Source: Gautieria morchelliformis | Lineage: Eukaryota > Basidiomycota > Agaricomycetes > Gomphales > Gomphaceae | Reading direction: 5' to 3' | Assembly (NCBI GenBank): GCA_015179125.1 | Contig: WHVA01000064.1 | Span: forward strand, 124,001 to 188,000 | Length of the DNA stretch: 64,000 nt | Shown: piece after piece, positions 31,100-40,711 of the stretch | How the letters are laid out: each line of letters starts with the position of its first letter | Numbering within the stretch: position 1 is the first letter of the stretch | Made by a program: the position numbers and the translations under genes | Notes under the pieces: generated by a model | What the model was told of the DNA's origin: nothing | Databases searched by the model: none | What the model saw: only the letters and a program-made list of their open reading frames with translations

Positions 31100-34083
31100 C
31101 TGGGGATACAGTACCAAACCCTGTACACGCCCTCGCTACCTCATCACCAGCTGTGGACCGTCAGTTGCTGCACAAACGACTCGCGCATATAGGTCGAGCA
31201 CGCCTAGAAAGACTTCTAAAGGATGATATGGCAAGCGGAATACACGCGAGTGAAAGTACTGAGATCCCCCAAGTCTGTGAGCCCTGCATTGCTGCAAAAC
31301 AACACCGTCTCCCCTTTCCAAAAAGGAGCGAAAATCGTGCATCCAGACCACTCGATTTGGTCGTTTCCGATGTACACGGTCCCCTTCCAGTTCGCACATC
31401 ATCTGGGTACCGATACTGGATTACATTCACAGATGACTGCACGAGATATAGATGCGTCTACCTACTCAGAACAAAGGACGAAGCGTTTGACGCCTATCGG
31501 TCTTATGAGGCACTCGCAGAAAACCAGACCAATTCGCGGGTGCGAAGATTTAGGGATGATAAAGGGGGGGAATACATTGGCCACAAATGGACGCAACACT
31601 TCCAACACCGAGGTATAATACACGAGCACACAACAAAGGGAACACCGCAACAGAATGGGATCTCAGAACGGACAAATCGGACCCTCACCGAAGGAATAGT
31701 CGCCTTACTGCAGCAAGCCCGCCTACCAGCATCAATGTGGGGTGATGCCCTAAAATTGTTAGTCAGAATCATCAATGCGACTCCAACTTCCGCTCTCCCA
31801 GACAAGACACCCTACCAAGCCTGGTACGGTAACAAACCGGATCTCGGAATGCTTCGTACTTTTGGCTGTGCTGCATATGTCCACATCCAGAAAAATGAGA
31901 GGAACAGCCTACAACCAAAATCCCAAAAGTGCATCTACCTTGGCTTTGAGAACGGTTACAAAGGTTGGCGCTGCCTTGACCCCCTCACGAAACACATCTT
32001 CATATCCCGCGATGTCACTTTCGATGAATCTGATTTTCCAGGTCTCTCAATGACTACAAATACAAATGATGCAGCGACCCCACTGCCTGCCCTCTTGCCT
32101 GCCCAAGCTACTGCCGTACCAAATGCACAGCCCATTCCAGTCCCCGCACCCCTCGAAGACCATCAGCCCCCCCCAGCCCCAGCACCCCCCGAAGACCACC
32201 TTGACATCCTCCCACCCCCTCCTGAACTGATTCCAGAGCCAGATCCGGATCCCCCTGGACACCCTGAGCCGTCGCCACCGCCTCGCCGCTCCGGCCGAAC
32301 CACGATCCGCCAAGATTACCGCCAACTCCACGACCCGTTCCTCAGACCACGCCCCGCTCCTGACCATGAAGATCCAGGCCCTGAAGGGGGCGCCGCAGCT
32401 AGCGCATCAACCATCCAGGCCCTGGAGTTCATTTATGACAACTCGAATGGCCTCAGCATGAACAAGATCTCACCGGACGCCATCGAGCTAGTGTTCAATG
32501 CGACCATTAAGGATGATCGGGTGCCCAAAACATTTGCCGAGGCAATGCGACGTTCAGATGCGCCACTGTGGAGAGACTCAACAGACGTGGAAATCCAGGC
32601 ACTACTAGAAAATGGAACATGGGTATTAGAAAAACTACCACCCGGAGAAAAGGCAATTGGCTCACGCTGGGTATTTCGGATAAAACTCCACTCTGATGGA
32701 TCTCTGGATAAATACAAGAGTCGCCTAGTCGCAAAGGGTTACACCCAGCGTCCAGGTATTGATTACGACGAGGTGTTCGCCCCTACTGCACGATGGGCGG
32801 CACTACGTGCAATATTAGCTCAGGGGGCGCTCCAAGGAGCACATATTGAATCCATAGACATATCAAATGCGTACCTAAACGGAATCCTGGACAACGACGC
32901 GCGCATATACATGCAGCAGCCAGAAGGCTATCATCAGGGAGGGGCGGATTGGGTATGCAGATTGAAGAGAGGGCTCTATGGCTTGAAACAGAGTGGAAGA
33001 CTATGGTACGAACGACTCGGAACAGCCCTCGAGGGTATAGGATTCAAACGTCTCCAATCTGATCCGAGTGTTTACGTCTGGATGAACAACTCAACCAGGA
33101 TCGTCATCCCCGTATTTGTTGACGATCTCACCTTAGTGTCGGACTCGAAGCGAGAACTGGATCGAGTGAAGAGCGAACTAGGCAAGATCTTCAAGCTGAA
33201 GGATCTGGGACCGACAACGTCATTGTTGGGTGTGGAAGTGGAGTATGACCGCTCACAAAAGACATTGAAACTATCACAAAAGCAATATATTCGGGAAATC
33301 TTGGAGCGATTCCAAATGTCGGATTGCCGACCAGTATTCACGCCGATGACCCCGGGTCTGAACCTGAGCTCGAGCATGGGACCTTCAACCCCAGAAGAGA
33401 TAGAAGAGATGCAGAACGTACCGTATTTGAACGCTGTCGGCGCACTGAATTACCTGGCAATTGCAACCTGCCCTGATATCGCGTACGCTGTTGGTCGCCT
33501 TGCGCGATTCAATTCGAACCCCGGACCGACGCATTGGGCAGCAGTAAAGCACCTTTTGCGCTATCTACAGGGTACCATTGACCTAACCCTCACATTTGCG
33601 CCTGACCACTCCGCTGAGTCGTTCCGGACATGGACGGATGCAGACCATGGAGGAAATCCCGATAGCGGCCGATCTACCTCGGGATTCCTTACTAAGATTG
33701 GGACTGGAGCAGTTAGTTGGGCCAGCAAGTTACAAAACTTCGTTACCTTATCCACCACCGAGGCCGAATTCGTGGCCTCAGTCTTTGCAGGGACGGAAAT
33801 CATATGGCTACGAAACCTCTTCAGTGAACTTGGCTCAAAACTGGACAAACCATCTCACCTCTACATCGATAATCAATCCGCCCTCTCAGTCGCGAAGAAC
33901 CCAGAGCATCACGGGCGAATGAAACACCTGGACCTTAGATACTTCTGGTTGCGAGAGAAAGTAGTCCAGAAACTCATTCAGATCGGATACGTACCTACGA
34001 ACAGCATGCCAGCGGACCTACTGACGAAGGCTCTCCCTCGCGAACTAGTGGAACGCCATCGACGTACCATGGGTCTTTATTGA
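31075..34083 (+). CDS. Copia Pol: integrase, reverse transcriptase, RNase H
   Basis: Read from the -1 frame relative to gag; homology begins upstream of the listed start, near 31030. The GAG-pre-integrase zinc region has LLHKRLAHIGRARLERLL and CEPCIAAKQH. The integrase core has VVSDVHGPLP, DDKGGEY and GIIHEHTTKGTPQQNGISER with the DDE residues. A Pro-rich linker carries PPRRSGR. Reverse transcriptase has WVFRIKLHSDGSLDKYKSRL, KRGLYGLKQSGRLWYERL and VFVDDLTLVSDS (active site FVDD, about residue 680). RNase H has WTDADHGGNPDSGRSTSGFL and STTEAEFVA. It ends RRTMGLY at the stop 34081-34083, just before the polypurine tract. No internal stop; probably catalytically competent if the frame is joined. 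Confidence 0.9.
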   Translation: MQNGMGFLTGDTVPNPVHALATSSPAVDRQLLHKRLAHIGRARLERLLKDDMASGIHASESTEIPQVCEPCIAAKQHRLPFPKRSENRASRPLDLVVSDVHGPLPVRTSSGYRYWITFTDDCTRYRCVYLLRTKDEAFDAYRSYEALAENQTNSRVRRFRDDKGGEYIGHKWTQHFQHRGIIHEHTTKGTPQQNGISERTNRTLTEGIVALLQQARLPASMWGDALKLLVRIINATPTSALPDKTPYQAWYGNKPDLGMLRTFGCAAYVHIQKNERNSLQPKSQKCIYLGFENGYKGWRCLDPLTKHIFISRDVTFDESDFPGLSMTTNTNDAATPLPALLPAQATAVPNAQPIPVPAPLEDHQPPPAPAPPEDHLDILPPPPELIPEPDPDPPGHPEPSPPPRRSGRTTIRQDYRQLHDPFLRPRPAPDHEDPGPEGGAAASASTIQALEFIYDNSNGLSMNKISPDAIELVFNATIKDDRVPKTFAEAMRRSDAPLWRDSTDVEIQALLENGTWVLEKLPPGEKAIGSRWVFRIKLHSDGSLDKYKSRLVAKGYTQRPGIDYDEVFAPTARWAALRAILAQGALQGAHIESIDISNAYLNGILDNDARIYMQQPEGYHQGGADWVCRLKRGLYGLKQSGRLWYERLGTALEGIGFKRLQSDPSVYVWMNNSTRIVIPVFVDDLTLVSDSKRELDRVKSELGKIFKLKDLGPTTSLLGVEVEYDRSQKTLKLSQKQYIREILERFQMSDCRPVFTPMTPGLNLSSSMGPSTPEEIEEMQNVPYLNAVGALNYLAIATCPDIAYAVGRLARFNSNPGPTHWAAVKHLLRYLQGTIDLTLTFAPDHSAESFRTWTDADHGGNPDSGRSTSGFLTKIGTGAVSWASKLQNFVTLSTTEAEFVASVFAGTEIIWLRNLFSELGSKLDKPSHLYIDNQSALSVAKNPEHHGRMKHLDLRYFWLREKVVQKLIQIGYVPTNSMPADLLTKALPRELVERHRRTMGLY

Positions 34084-34110
34084 TCGCCGATATACTGCGT
34101 CAAGGGGGTG

Positions 34111-34285
34111 TGTTGCTGCAGTAACGTGACGCAGTACATCACGTGATCGTATCGATATGGTGTCTGAGTTCGAAGAAGGAACTATACATTTTCCTTCTTC
34201 GAACTCAGGTGAGACCCTCGAAGATTTACTTGTACTCAGACTAAACTATACATTTTCCTTCTTCGAACTCAGCTTAATTGTATCA
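34111..34285 (+). repeat. 3' LTR of the Copia element
   Basis: 175 bp, one difference from the 5' LTR; target duplication GATAG follows at 34286-34290. Confidence 0.9.
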
Positions 34286-34290
34286 GATAG

Positions 34291-35294
34291 TACGGTAGCT
34301 ATCGATGCATCGCAACCTCGGAGCTTATCTTGAAGCGCATACGATTCAACATCAATTTTTCGCTTCAGATGCTTCACAACGCACTTCACCGGACTTGACA
34401 CCGGTAGCGGGTTCTTAATATAGGTTGCTGTCAGTGTTTCCGGCCCGGTCCCCACGGAATATCGTTACGCGTTCGTCGTATATACCTAGATTTTTGTTAA
34501 ATAACTGCAGCTACTGTGGGCTCGTCGACGGTACTGTCTCAACGCACAGGACACTTTCTGAGCGCACGTCCCTCTGTGCCATTGGCAAGACGCCGTGGAT
34601 CTTTCCGACTAGCCATGACTGTAGTCGCACTTACGCTTATCAGATCCTGGGAGAATCGTGAATTAGCCGGCAGATCATTGGCACACCCGGCAAAATACGG
34701 TAACTCAACTATTCACCGATGGATCAAGCAGGGTCAATGATGGAATGGAGGGCGAAGATCGCCGATGCGGGGTTTGCTGAGGGCACGTGGAGGTGAGCGT
34801 CGAGGTTCGATCTGGCCGGGAGGCTGGCGGTGCGGGCGGGTCGGAGCGCGGCGGTACGAGATGGACCAGAATGAGTGGAAGCGACGCTTCGAACGCGGCG
34901 AACTAAACACGCCGCATAGGAATGGGACTAACCTCAAAATTACAGACACTAGGCAGAAGCGTCGCGTGGGATGGCGAATTGATCGAGCGCGGAAGCGCTC
35001 TTGGCGCACATGGCGAAGCAGTGACGTGTTGGACACGTGCTAGTGTCAGGCACCCGCATTCGCCGCCAGACCCCGGGATGCGGGGAGCAGATATTGAATG
35101 TTAGGATTTAGCGCGTCAGGATCGAGGATTAGTCTAGTGTGCGTAATTGGTCTATTTATAACCACATCCTCGCAACTCTTCTCTCGCTCACTCTGTTCTG
35201 CCTCTCTCTACACTCGCTGCCCATGCGCCACAACTCAAGTGTAGATCACACGCCACATATTGTGTAATGGCCTCCTTCCTTCCTCCTCCCACCG
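34291..35294. other. No supported gene
   Basis: Open frames at 34425-34661 and 34765-35043 are Arg/Ser-rich or of random composition with no recognised motif. Confidence 0.35.
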
Positions 35295-35762
35295 TCATCC
35301 CCTCCGCGCGTCCATCACGCTCCGCCACACGTCCCTCACCAGCGTCGCCTCCACCCAGTCTCCCCGGCTCCCACCCCGGACCAGGATCAGGCGGCGTGCG
35401 CGCGGGACCCCCCCTCCCGCCGCCGCGAGGAAGCTGACGACATTGTATCGTCCCGCGCCGACTTCTCCCCACTCGCACGACTCGGTTCTATCGAGTGGGC
35501 AGACACGGTTAGCCATCTCAGACCAAGCCACGGCTTCAAGGATATCTTTTACACGAGTCTCCTTGTCGACATCCTCACTTGTGGATAGAGACGTTGTAGT
35601 TTGAGACATGATGGACGGCGTCTGATCGGTAAGAAGCCAAGGTGAAACAGACTTTGAAGCGACTTCGCATTCAAGAGATGACAAGTGGATAACCAGTCGT
35701 AGTTCGGGTTCAAGAAGGCTACGATCAAAGTAATCTGCCTTATAGCGGCGGGCGCGAATCAA
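35295..35762 (-). CDS. Doubtful open frame, 155 aa
   Basis: A minus-strand frame opens MIRARRYKADYFDRSLLEPE; an internal Met gives MSQTTTSLSTSEDVDKETRV. The segment VKDILEAVAWSEMANRVCPL followed by GRYNVVSFL and RRLILVR recalls the N-terminal lobe of basidiomycete aminoglycoside-phosphotransferase-like kinases, but no catalytic motif follows before the stop. It may be a truncated fragment. The plus strand here is CT/Pro-rich, so chance openness is also possible. Confidence 0.25.
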   Translation of the reverse strand: MIRARRYKADYFDRSLLEPELRLVIHLSSLECEVASKSVSPWLLTDQTPSIMSQTTTSLSTSEDVDKETRVKDILEAVAWSEMANRVCPLDRTESCEWGEVGAGRYNVVSFLAAAGGGVPRARRLILVRGGSRGDWVEATLVRDVWRSVMDARRG

Positions 35763-36876
35763 CCCAAAACCGGCGAGCCAGGTGACCGGCTACAGCCCCT
35801 AAAGTACTGTCACCGCGTGAAACGCAAGTTCGCGTTCTTTTTTATGATTAAAAAAATATCGATGCATGCTGAAAACTACCCCTTTAATCCTCGTTAGACT
35901 TCCCGAACTGGGTGGACCGTACCTATAACAGTTGCACGTGTGTACATAGGTCCGGAGCTGTACTTCATATTGATCTCGCATGCATAAAGACTGTTGCTTT
36001 ACATACTGGTTACCCTAATAAGATGGTAAGAATTAAGAAGCAGGCTGGGGGTCAAATAAAGAAATACGCACGACGAAAGTGATGGCAGTTGCGATTGAGG
36101 GGTTAACACCGGCAACAGCGATGAATGAACACGGCGACAAATTTCGCAGCTAGGGATACATTGCATAGTAAGATGGCGTATCCGACAATACATAATAACA
36201 TCCTGATTAAGGGTCAACCAAGAAAGTGGTTATATGATGAAGGTATTTGACTGGTCAGCAAGATATACAGCAGTGGAATCAGACAATAATGTAGGGCGCG
36301 GCCAAGAGAAGATTCGCACCGGCATTGGTAAAGCCTAGCGCGGTAACTTCCGGGGAAAGATTGATTGGTATCCGCGTACAAGCCGGGGGATAACTTACTG
36401 ATAGAAGGGACAAACAAGGAAAGGGCGTAAAATGGTTGCGCAACAGCTAATATTTACTGTCATGGGAATATGTGAGAAATACATACAGAGCAATATGGTT
36501 CCGTGGACGTAGGTCTTCCAGTCAGTCAGAGAATAACCACCACCTGATGGCCTTGCTAGAGCCCCCTTGGGTCTGGGAATTGTTTCTTCGTTGAATCTGT
36601 CTTCTTGGTTCGGGGACTGTGGCTTAAGTGTGCCTTTGAAGGTTCCTGTACTATTTCCTAAGGTACACTTGTCGTGTCCTTATTATTCACCTGAACGTCA
36701 CTCAAGTCATTTTCAGTTAACCCTAGATCTCTGCTCCGCGTACCTCTGATTGGTGTTGATTTTACTCAATGATGCGGCCCTGCGGAAGACAATTACTGTT
36801 AAGCTCCTTCGGGTCCTGACTTCTGTACATTACCCACGTGATCGACGGGAGCTTGAGGTATTTCGCTGAGTAACCT
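35763..36876. other. No supported gene
   Basis: AT-rich, with only short frames on both strands and no shared repeat apart from the copy starting at 36877. Confidence 0.35.
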
Positions 36877-37334
36877 TTACAGCTGTTCCGGGTACATAAG
36901 GCGGAGTCTGAATTTTGACTCCGTGACAGCCGTTCAGAAAGAAACATGTATACCTCGATAACTAGTGGATAATAAGACCTGATGTTTTGTAATAACTATA
37001 TATGATATAGTATATACCATTTAGTACAAGATATATAGCTTATTATTCAGATTCTAATATTCGAAAAAATAGGCTTATATGCACCATTATGATACCAATA
37101 TAGCATAAGCAGAGGATGTAGCATTCTCAGACTAGAGTAATATACATGTATAAATGTTTGAAAACTAATGGAATTGTATACTGAATGGTTTAGGGAAGGG
37201 GGAGGGCTGCATACTAATTTGGCACCTTTCCAGCCTTTTAGCTTTCTACAAGGCCATAAATGCTGATTGTGACACTCTAAACTATTGTATATAACGTATA
37301 TTTACAATAATTACATGTAATGTATTTTTTCAGG
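36877..37334. repeat. Dispersed AT-rich repeat, copy B (458 bp)
   Basis: Nearly identical to 13535-13991, in the same orientation. It ends 8 bp before the LTR of the Copia remnant at 37343, which may have inserted beside it. Confidence 0.8.
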
Positions 37335-37342
37335 GCTACCTG

Positions 37343-37565
37343 TGTTAGTAATCGGGACGATGACACCGCCGAGGCAGAGCCGGCACGCACTTAGCCGGAG
37401 GTTCGAGATCGCTCTCGACCCCGGGTTGCTGGTGCACCGGCATCGCATCGGCACAGCAGCTCGAAGAGATTGGTAATACAATGAACATCATATTTTGTAT
37501 ATAAAGGCAGAACGATCTACTTGAGATCGTAGTATATCAGATTATTATATCTCCTTCGTTCCACA
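37343..37565 (+). repeat. 5' LTR of a truncated Copia element
   Basis: Begins TGTTAGTAATCGG and ends CGTTCCACA, followed at once by GGTTATGGGCCCC, the same half-tRNA-type primer site as the Copia at 29625. A TATA-like TTGTATATAAAGG occurs near 37495. No 3' LTR was found within the window. Confidence 0.75.
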
Positions 37566-37655
37566 GGTTATGGGCCCCGGCCATAACTAAACTATTACAC
37601 ATCTAGCTTACTCCAACTACACTCTATACTCCAACGACTCAATAACCGATCGACG

Positions 37656-37984
37656 ATGTTGAGTAGCAACAACACGTACAAGATCGACCCCTTGAACTGG
37701 GATAATTACGCGGCGTGGCGCCGGCGGCTCGAGTGGATACTCGATGATTTAGATCTGTGGGACGTGGCTATCGGCAGGGAGACGGAACCGAGACTGGCAG
37801 ATGCCGACAACATCACTGCGACCGAGCAGCAGGAAATCGACGATTGGAGAAGGAAGGACAAGAAAGCTAGAAAAGAGATTTGCCTCAGAGTTGCCGATGA
37901 ACAACTAGTTTACATCAATCAGACGATGTCTGCGTTTGCTGTATGGACTAGTCTACAAGCAATATTTGAATCAAAGGGAGAAGT
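37656..37984 (+). pseudogene. Copia gag remnant (N-terminal part)
   Basis: The ATG frame MLSSNNTYKIDPLNWDNYAA encodes the start of a UBN2-type Gag (WRRRLEWILDDLDLWDVAIG, ARKEICLRVADEQLVYINQT, VWTSLQAIFESKGE). The similarity ends near 37980, where the sequence changes into an alpha-kinase remnant. It is of the same Gag type as the intact protein at 11015-11776. Confidence 0.75.
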
Positions 37985-38500
37985 GGGGATTCAAAGCAAC
38001 CAAGGCCTTGCTCTTGGAAGAGTTGGTTGATGCCAGCCAGGGATCATTTCATAAATTCGTCCACAATGGCTCTGCCAAACCCTTACCCGATTGCACAAGC
38101 AAAGATTACAATTTGGCATGCTTCCTGTGTTTTGCGCAGCACGTGCAATGGACAAAGACAGGTGGATTGGCTTTCGTATCTGATTTCCAAGGCATGATTT
38201 GGAATCTCCCTAGGTGTGCAATGCTAATGCATATCCTTGGTAACAGGTGGCAACACTTTACTTTCAGACCCACAGATCATGACACACCCATGAGGCCATC
38301 ATTAATATGCTGAGGCTAGCGCTAACACAGATACTCTTGGTGAACTGATCAGGGCACTGGCAGCAATCTTCAGTCAGGGAAATGTAGCTGCAGCGTTCCG
38401 ATCATTTCCAGACCAACATGAGTGCAATCACTTTTGCACTCACTTTGGACTGCTCACCCCAGAGCCTTTCGAAGAAGAAGCTGGCCGAGATCTGCAGTAG
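37985..38500 (+). pseudogene. Alpha-kinase (MHCK/EF2K-type) domain remnant
   Basis: Alpha-kinases phosphorylate Ser/Thr in helical contexts; Agaricomycetes carry many copies. The visible exons are ATKALLLEELVDASQGSFHK, FLCFAQHVQWTKTGGLAFVS with DFQG, NTLLSDPQIMTHP, and after another intron QGNVAAAFRSFPDQHECNHF with CTHFGLLTPEPF, ending at TAG 38498-38500. These are the C-terminal half motifs of the family, including the zinc-binding HxxCxxFC type ending. The N-terminal, nucleotide-binding half is missing and replaced by gag sequence. The intron at 38192-38246 has a GC donor. Confidence 0.75.
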
Positions 38501-40711
38501 AACAAGACCTCGGATTTTTGTTTCACACCACACTGAATTTCACTTAGCCATATTTTTTGTGATGGCTTATAATGCAACCGGACCTTTTTTTTTCATCACA
38601 CAGTTTTAAATGCACTTGACATACAGTTTAATATTTACTTAGCGAAGCTTTTTATAATGGAGTGGCATATGTTCACTTAGGACCTGTTTTTTTTTTTGGA
38701 TCCTCGAATTGAATTCCACACTACGACCAACCACGTGGGATATTGCTCCGCCCCCTCAGTTAAGTGCACCCGAGGCACCAACGTGAGCGCTGCCGATCAG
38801 CTGAAATCAAACCAAAGCTATGTGTGTCTGAATTGGGTACTCATCATGACGATAGAAGAACACAGCCACCTGAACAATCAATGCACACATGGCTGTGTCC
38901 ATCATCGCCTGAGCTCCGGAGGCAAGTGCTTCTTGAGTCAAGCACTCCTGGTGGAGTGGATGAATGGAAGAGTGGCTTGAAAAAATAGAGTTGCTGGTCC
39001 TAAACGGTATAGCCTGACGTATCTCGTAGTGAAGTGCTATGACCCAAAATGCATTTGACTCACCCGACAGAGAAAGTCACGCCGGAAAATATCCATGTGA
39101 AACATAAGAAATGTAAGATCCCTGTGCGCCGTTTGGGAAAAGATAGAGAAAAGGAGGAGGATAGGAAGTCCAATGTGACCACCGATTATCTGTAGCGCCT
39201 GCCGTTTGTGAATATGCAGCGCTCGGAGATAGGCAGGTGAGCATGACCGACTTGATGTATATTACCCACGCCTCGAAGGAGGAGAGCTGTGCAAGGAGGG
39301 TCTCCACGTCCTCCCCTATGCTGTTCTGGACCCCAAATGCAAAGGCATCCTTCTGCCTCTCGAGCTGCATGACGCGGATAGCAGACATGGGTGCCGTGAG
39401 CGGCAGGTGGAGGAGGTGAAGCGGTTCAGTGGCAGGGATGCCAGTAAAGCCACACACAGGGTCGAGCTGAGTGGTCGTTGTCAACACGCTGCGCAAGAGT
39501 TGCAGGAATGGAGACACACATAAGAGGAGGCGGAGTGTGTACAGCATGTGCGATGAGGATAGGAAGTCCAATGTGACCACCGATTATCTGTAGCGCAATG
39601 TATATGGCCTGCTGTCGTCTCAGCTCTACAAAAGATCCTAACTAAGCAGACGAAGAGGGCAGTAAGTGAAATCAATGAGTGTCACATACCTTCATCTTGT
39701 CGATTCAGGCTGTCCAGGAAAGCCAAGGCATTCACTGTGAGCCAGAGTTGCACGTTGTCAGCACTGCATCCATCAAAATGGCACAAGGCCGTTTGGACTA
39801 GTACAGCTACATGTCAGAGGCTTCTGCGAAGTAGCAATTTGTGACCGACATTACTGTTCAGATGATGCTGGACCCTTGCATAATTCAATTGCCCCACGAT
39901 ATATTTCATTTGAGCAGCAGCCACGAATTTTAAAAGGAGACAGCGGTACAACGATGTAGCAGTCGGCATGGCGTCACTGTTGTGCAACAGTGACGCGTCA
40001 ACAACACATTGAGGTAATGACACCGGCCTGCAAGAAGTATAGAATTATGTATACATATGATGTATTACTGTCTGGGGTCTAAGGCCCATGTCGACTCATC
40101 CGCTGATAAATCGTGCCCGGAACGGTGGCGTGGCAGCTAAAAATGGAGTGTCCAGTCTGGCTTTCCATAATCCTAGTACTCTTGCGCTGATACTCGTGCA
40201 CATACGCATTACCGACAGGATCTACTGCATGCGCATGCATTATCAGATGCACGCGCATCTAGCCGGCCCCTTTAACCCTGAGCTGGGTTCTGGGGCCACT
40301 CGAGGCACAGATCCGAGATGGAGCACGGGAGGCACTCCATCGTTCTTGAATGCATATATTAGCTCCACAATAGTATAGGAAGCTCCACAAATCAAGGCAC
40401 TAGTACCTAAATGATCAGATAGGTACATAGCCCAGCACTGGTGCACATATCATGCACTGGCGGCACCTGCTTGCTCCACAAGCATCTTTCATAGCATAGC
40501 TTCGTTCCAAGCTAGTTAAATAGCTAGGAAACATGTATAGAACTTTAGACAGTAAGAAACTCCATTTGTGCTATTGTAGCTGGCTGTACTGAAGCCACAG
40601 TTCTCATCGTATTGGCCCCAGACTCACTTCAGCCCTTAATTGGTGCTTGAATCTATTTCTCCTTAGCTCCCTTCCCCCTCATCATATACATATGCAGTAG
40701 CTTGTGTGCCG
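38501..40711. other. Unassigned region with a 42-bp direct repeat
   Basis: A 42-bp sequence starting GAGGATAGGAAGTCCAATG occurs identically at 39157-39198 and 39555-39596. T-runs flank 38585-38698. A minus-strand frame at 39077-39580 contains a coding-like stretch (MSAIRVMQLERQKDAFAFGV, SIGEDVETLLAQLSSFEAWV) of unknown family, bounded by the two repeat copies; it may be an exon of a decayed gene. Nothing else is supported up to the Gypsy remnant. Confidence 0.35.

Larger units (their letters stand above)
29625..34285 (+). mobile_element. Ty1/Copia LTR retrotransposon, nearly intact
   Basis: 175-bp LTRs (29625-29799 and 34111-34285; TG...CA) differ at one position only (CTCCAAG against CTCGAAG). 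The target duplication GATAG lies at 29620-29624 and 34286-34290. It has a primer site at 29800, a polypurine tract CAAGGGGGTG at 34101-34110, and a full gag-PR-IN-RT-RH coding region broken by a single -1 frame change at an A5 run near 31025. One LTR difference implies a young insertion. Confidence 0.92.

Noticed and set aside
35295..35762. Annotating a kinase-like (APH) gene with confidence
   Set aside because: Only a vague N-lobe resemblance; no catalytic motif follows and the opposite strand is low-complexity.
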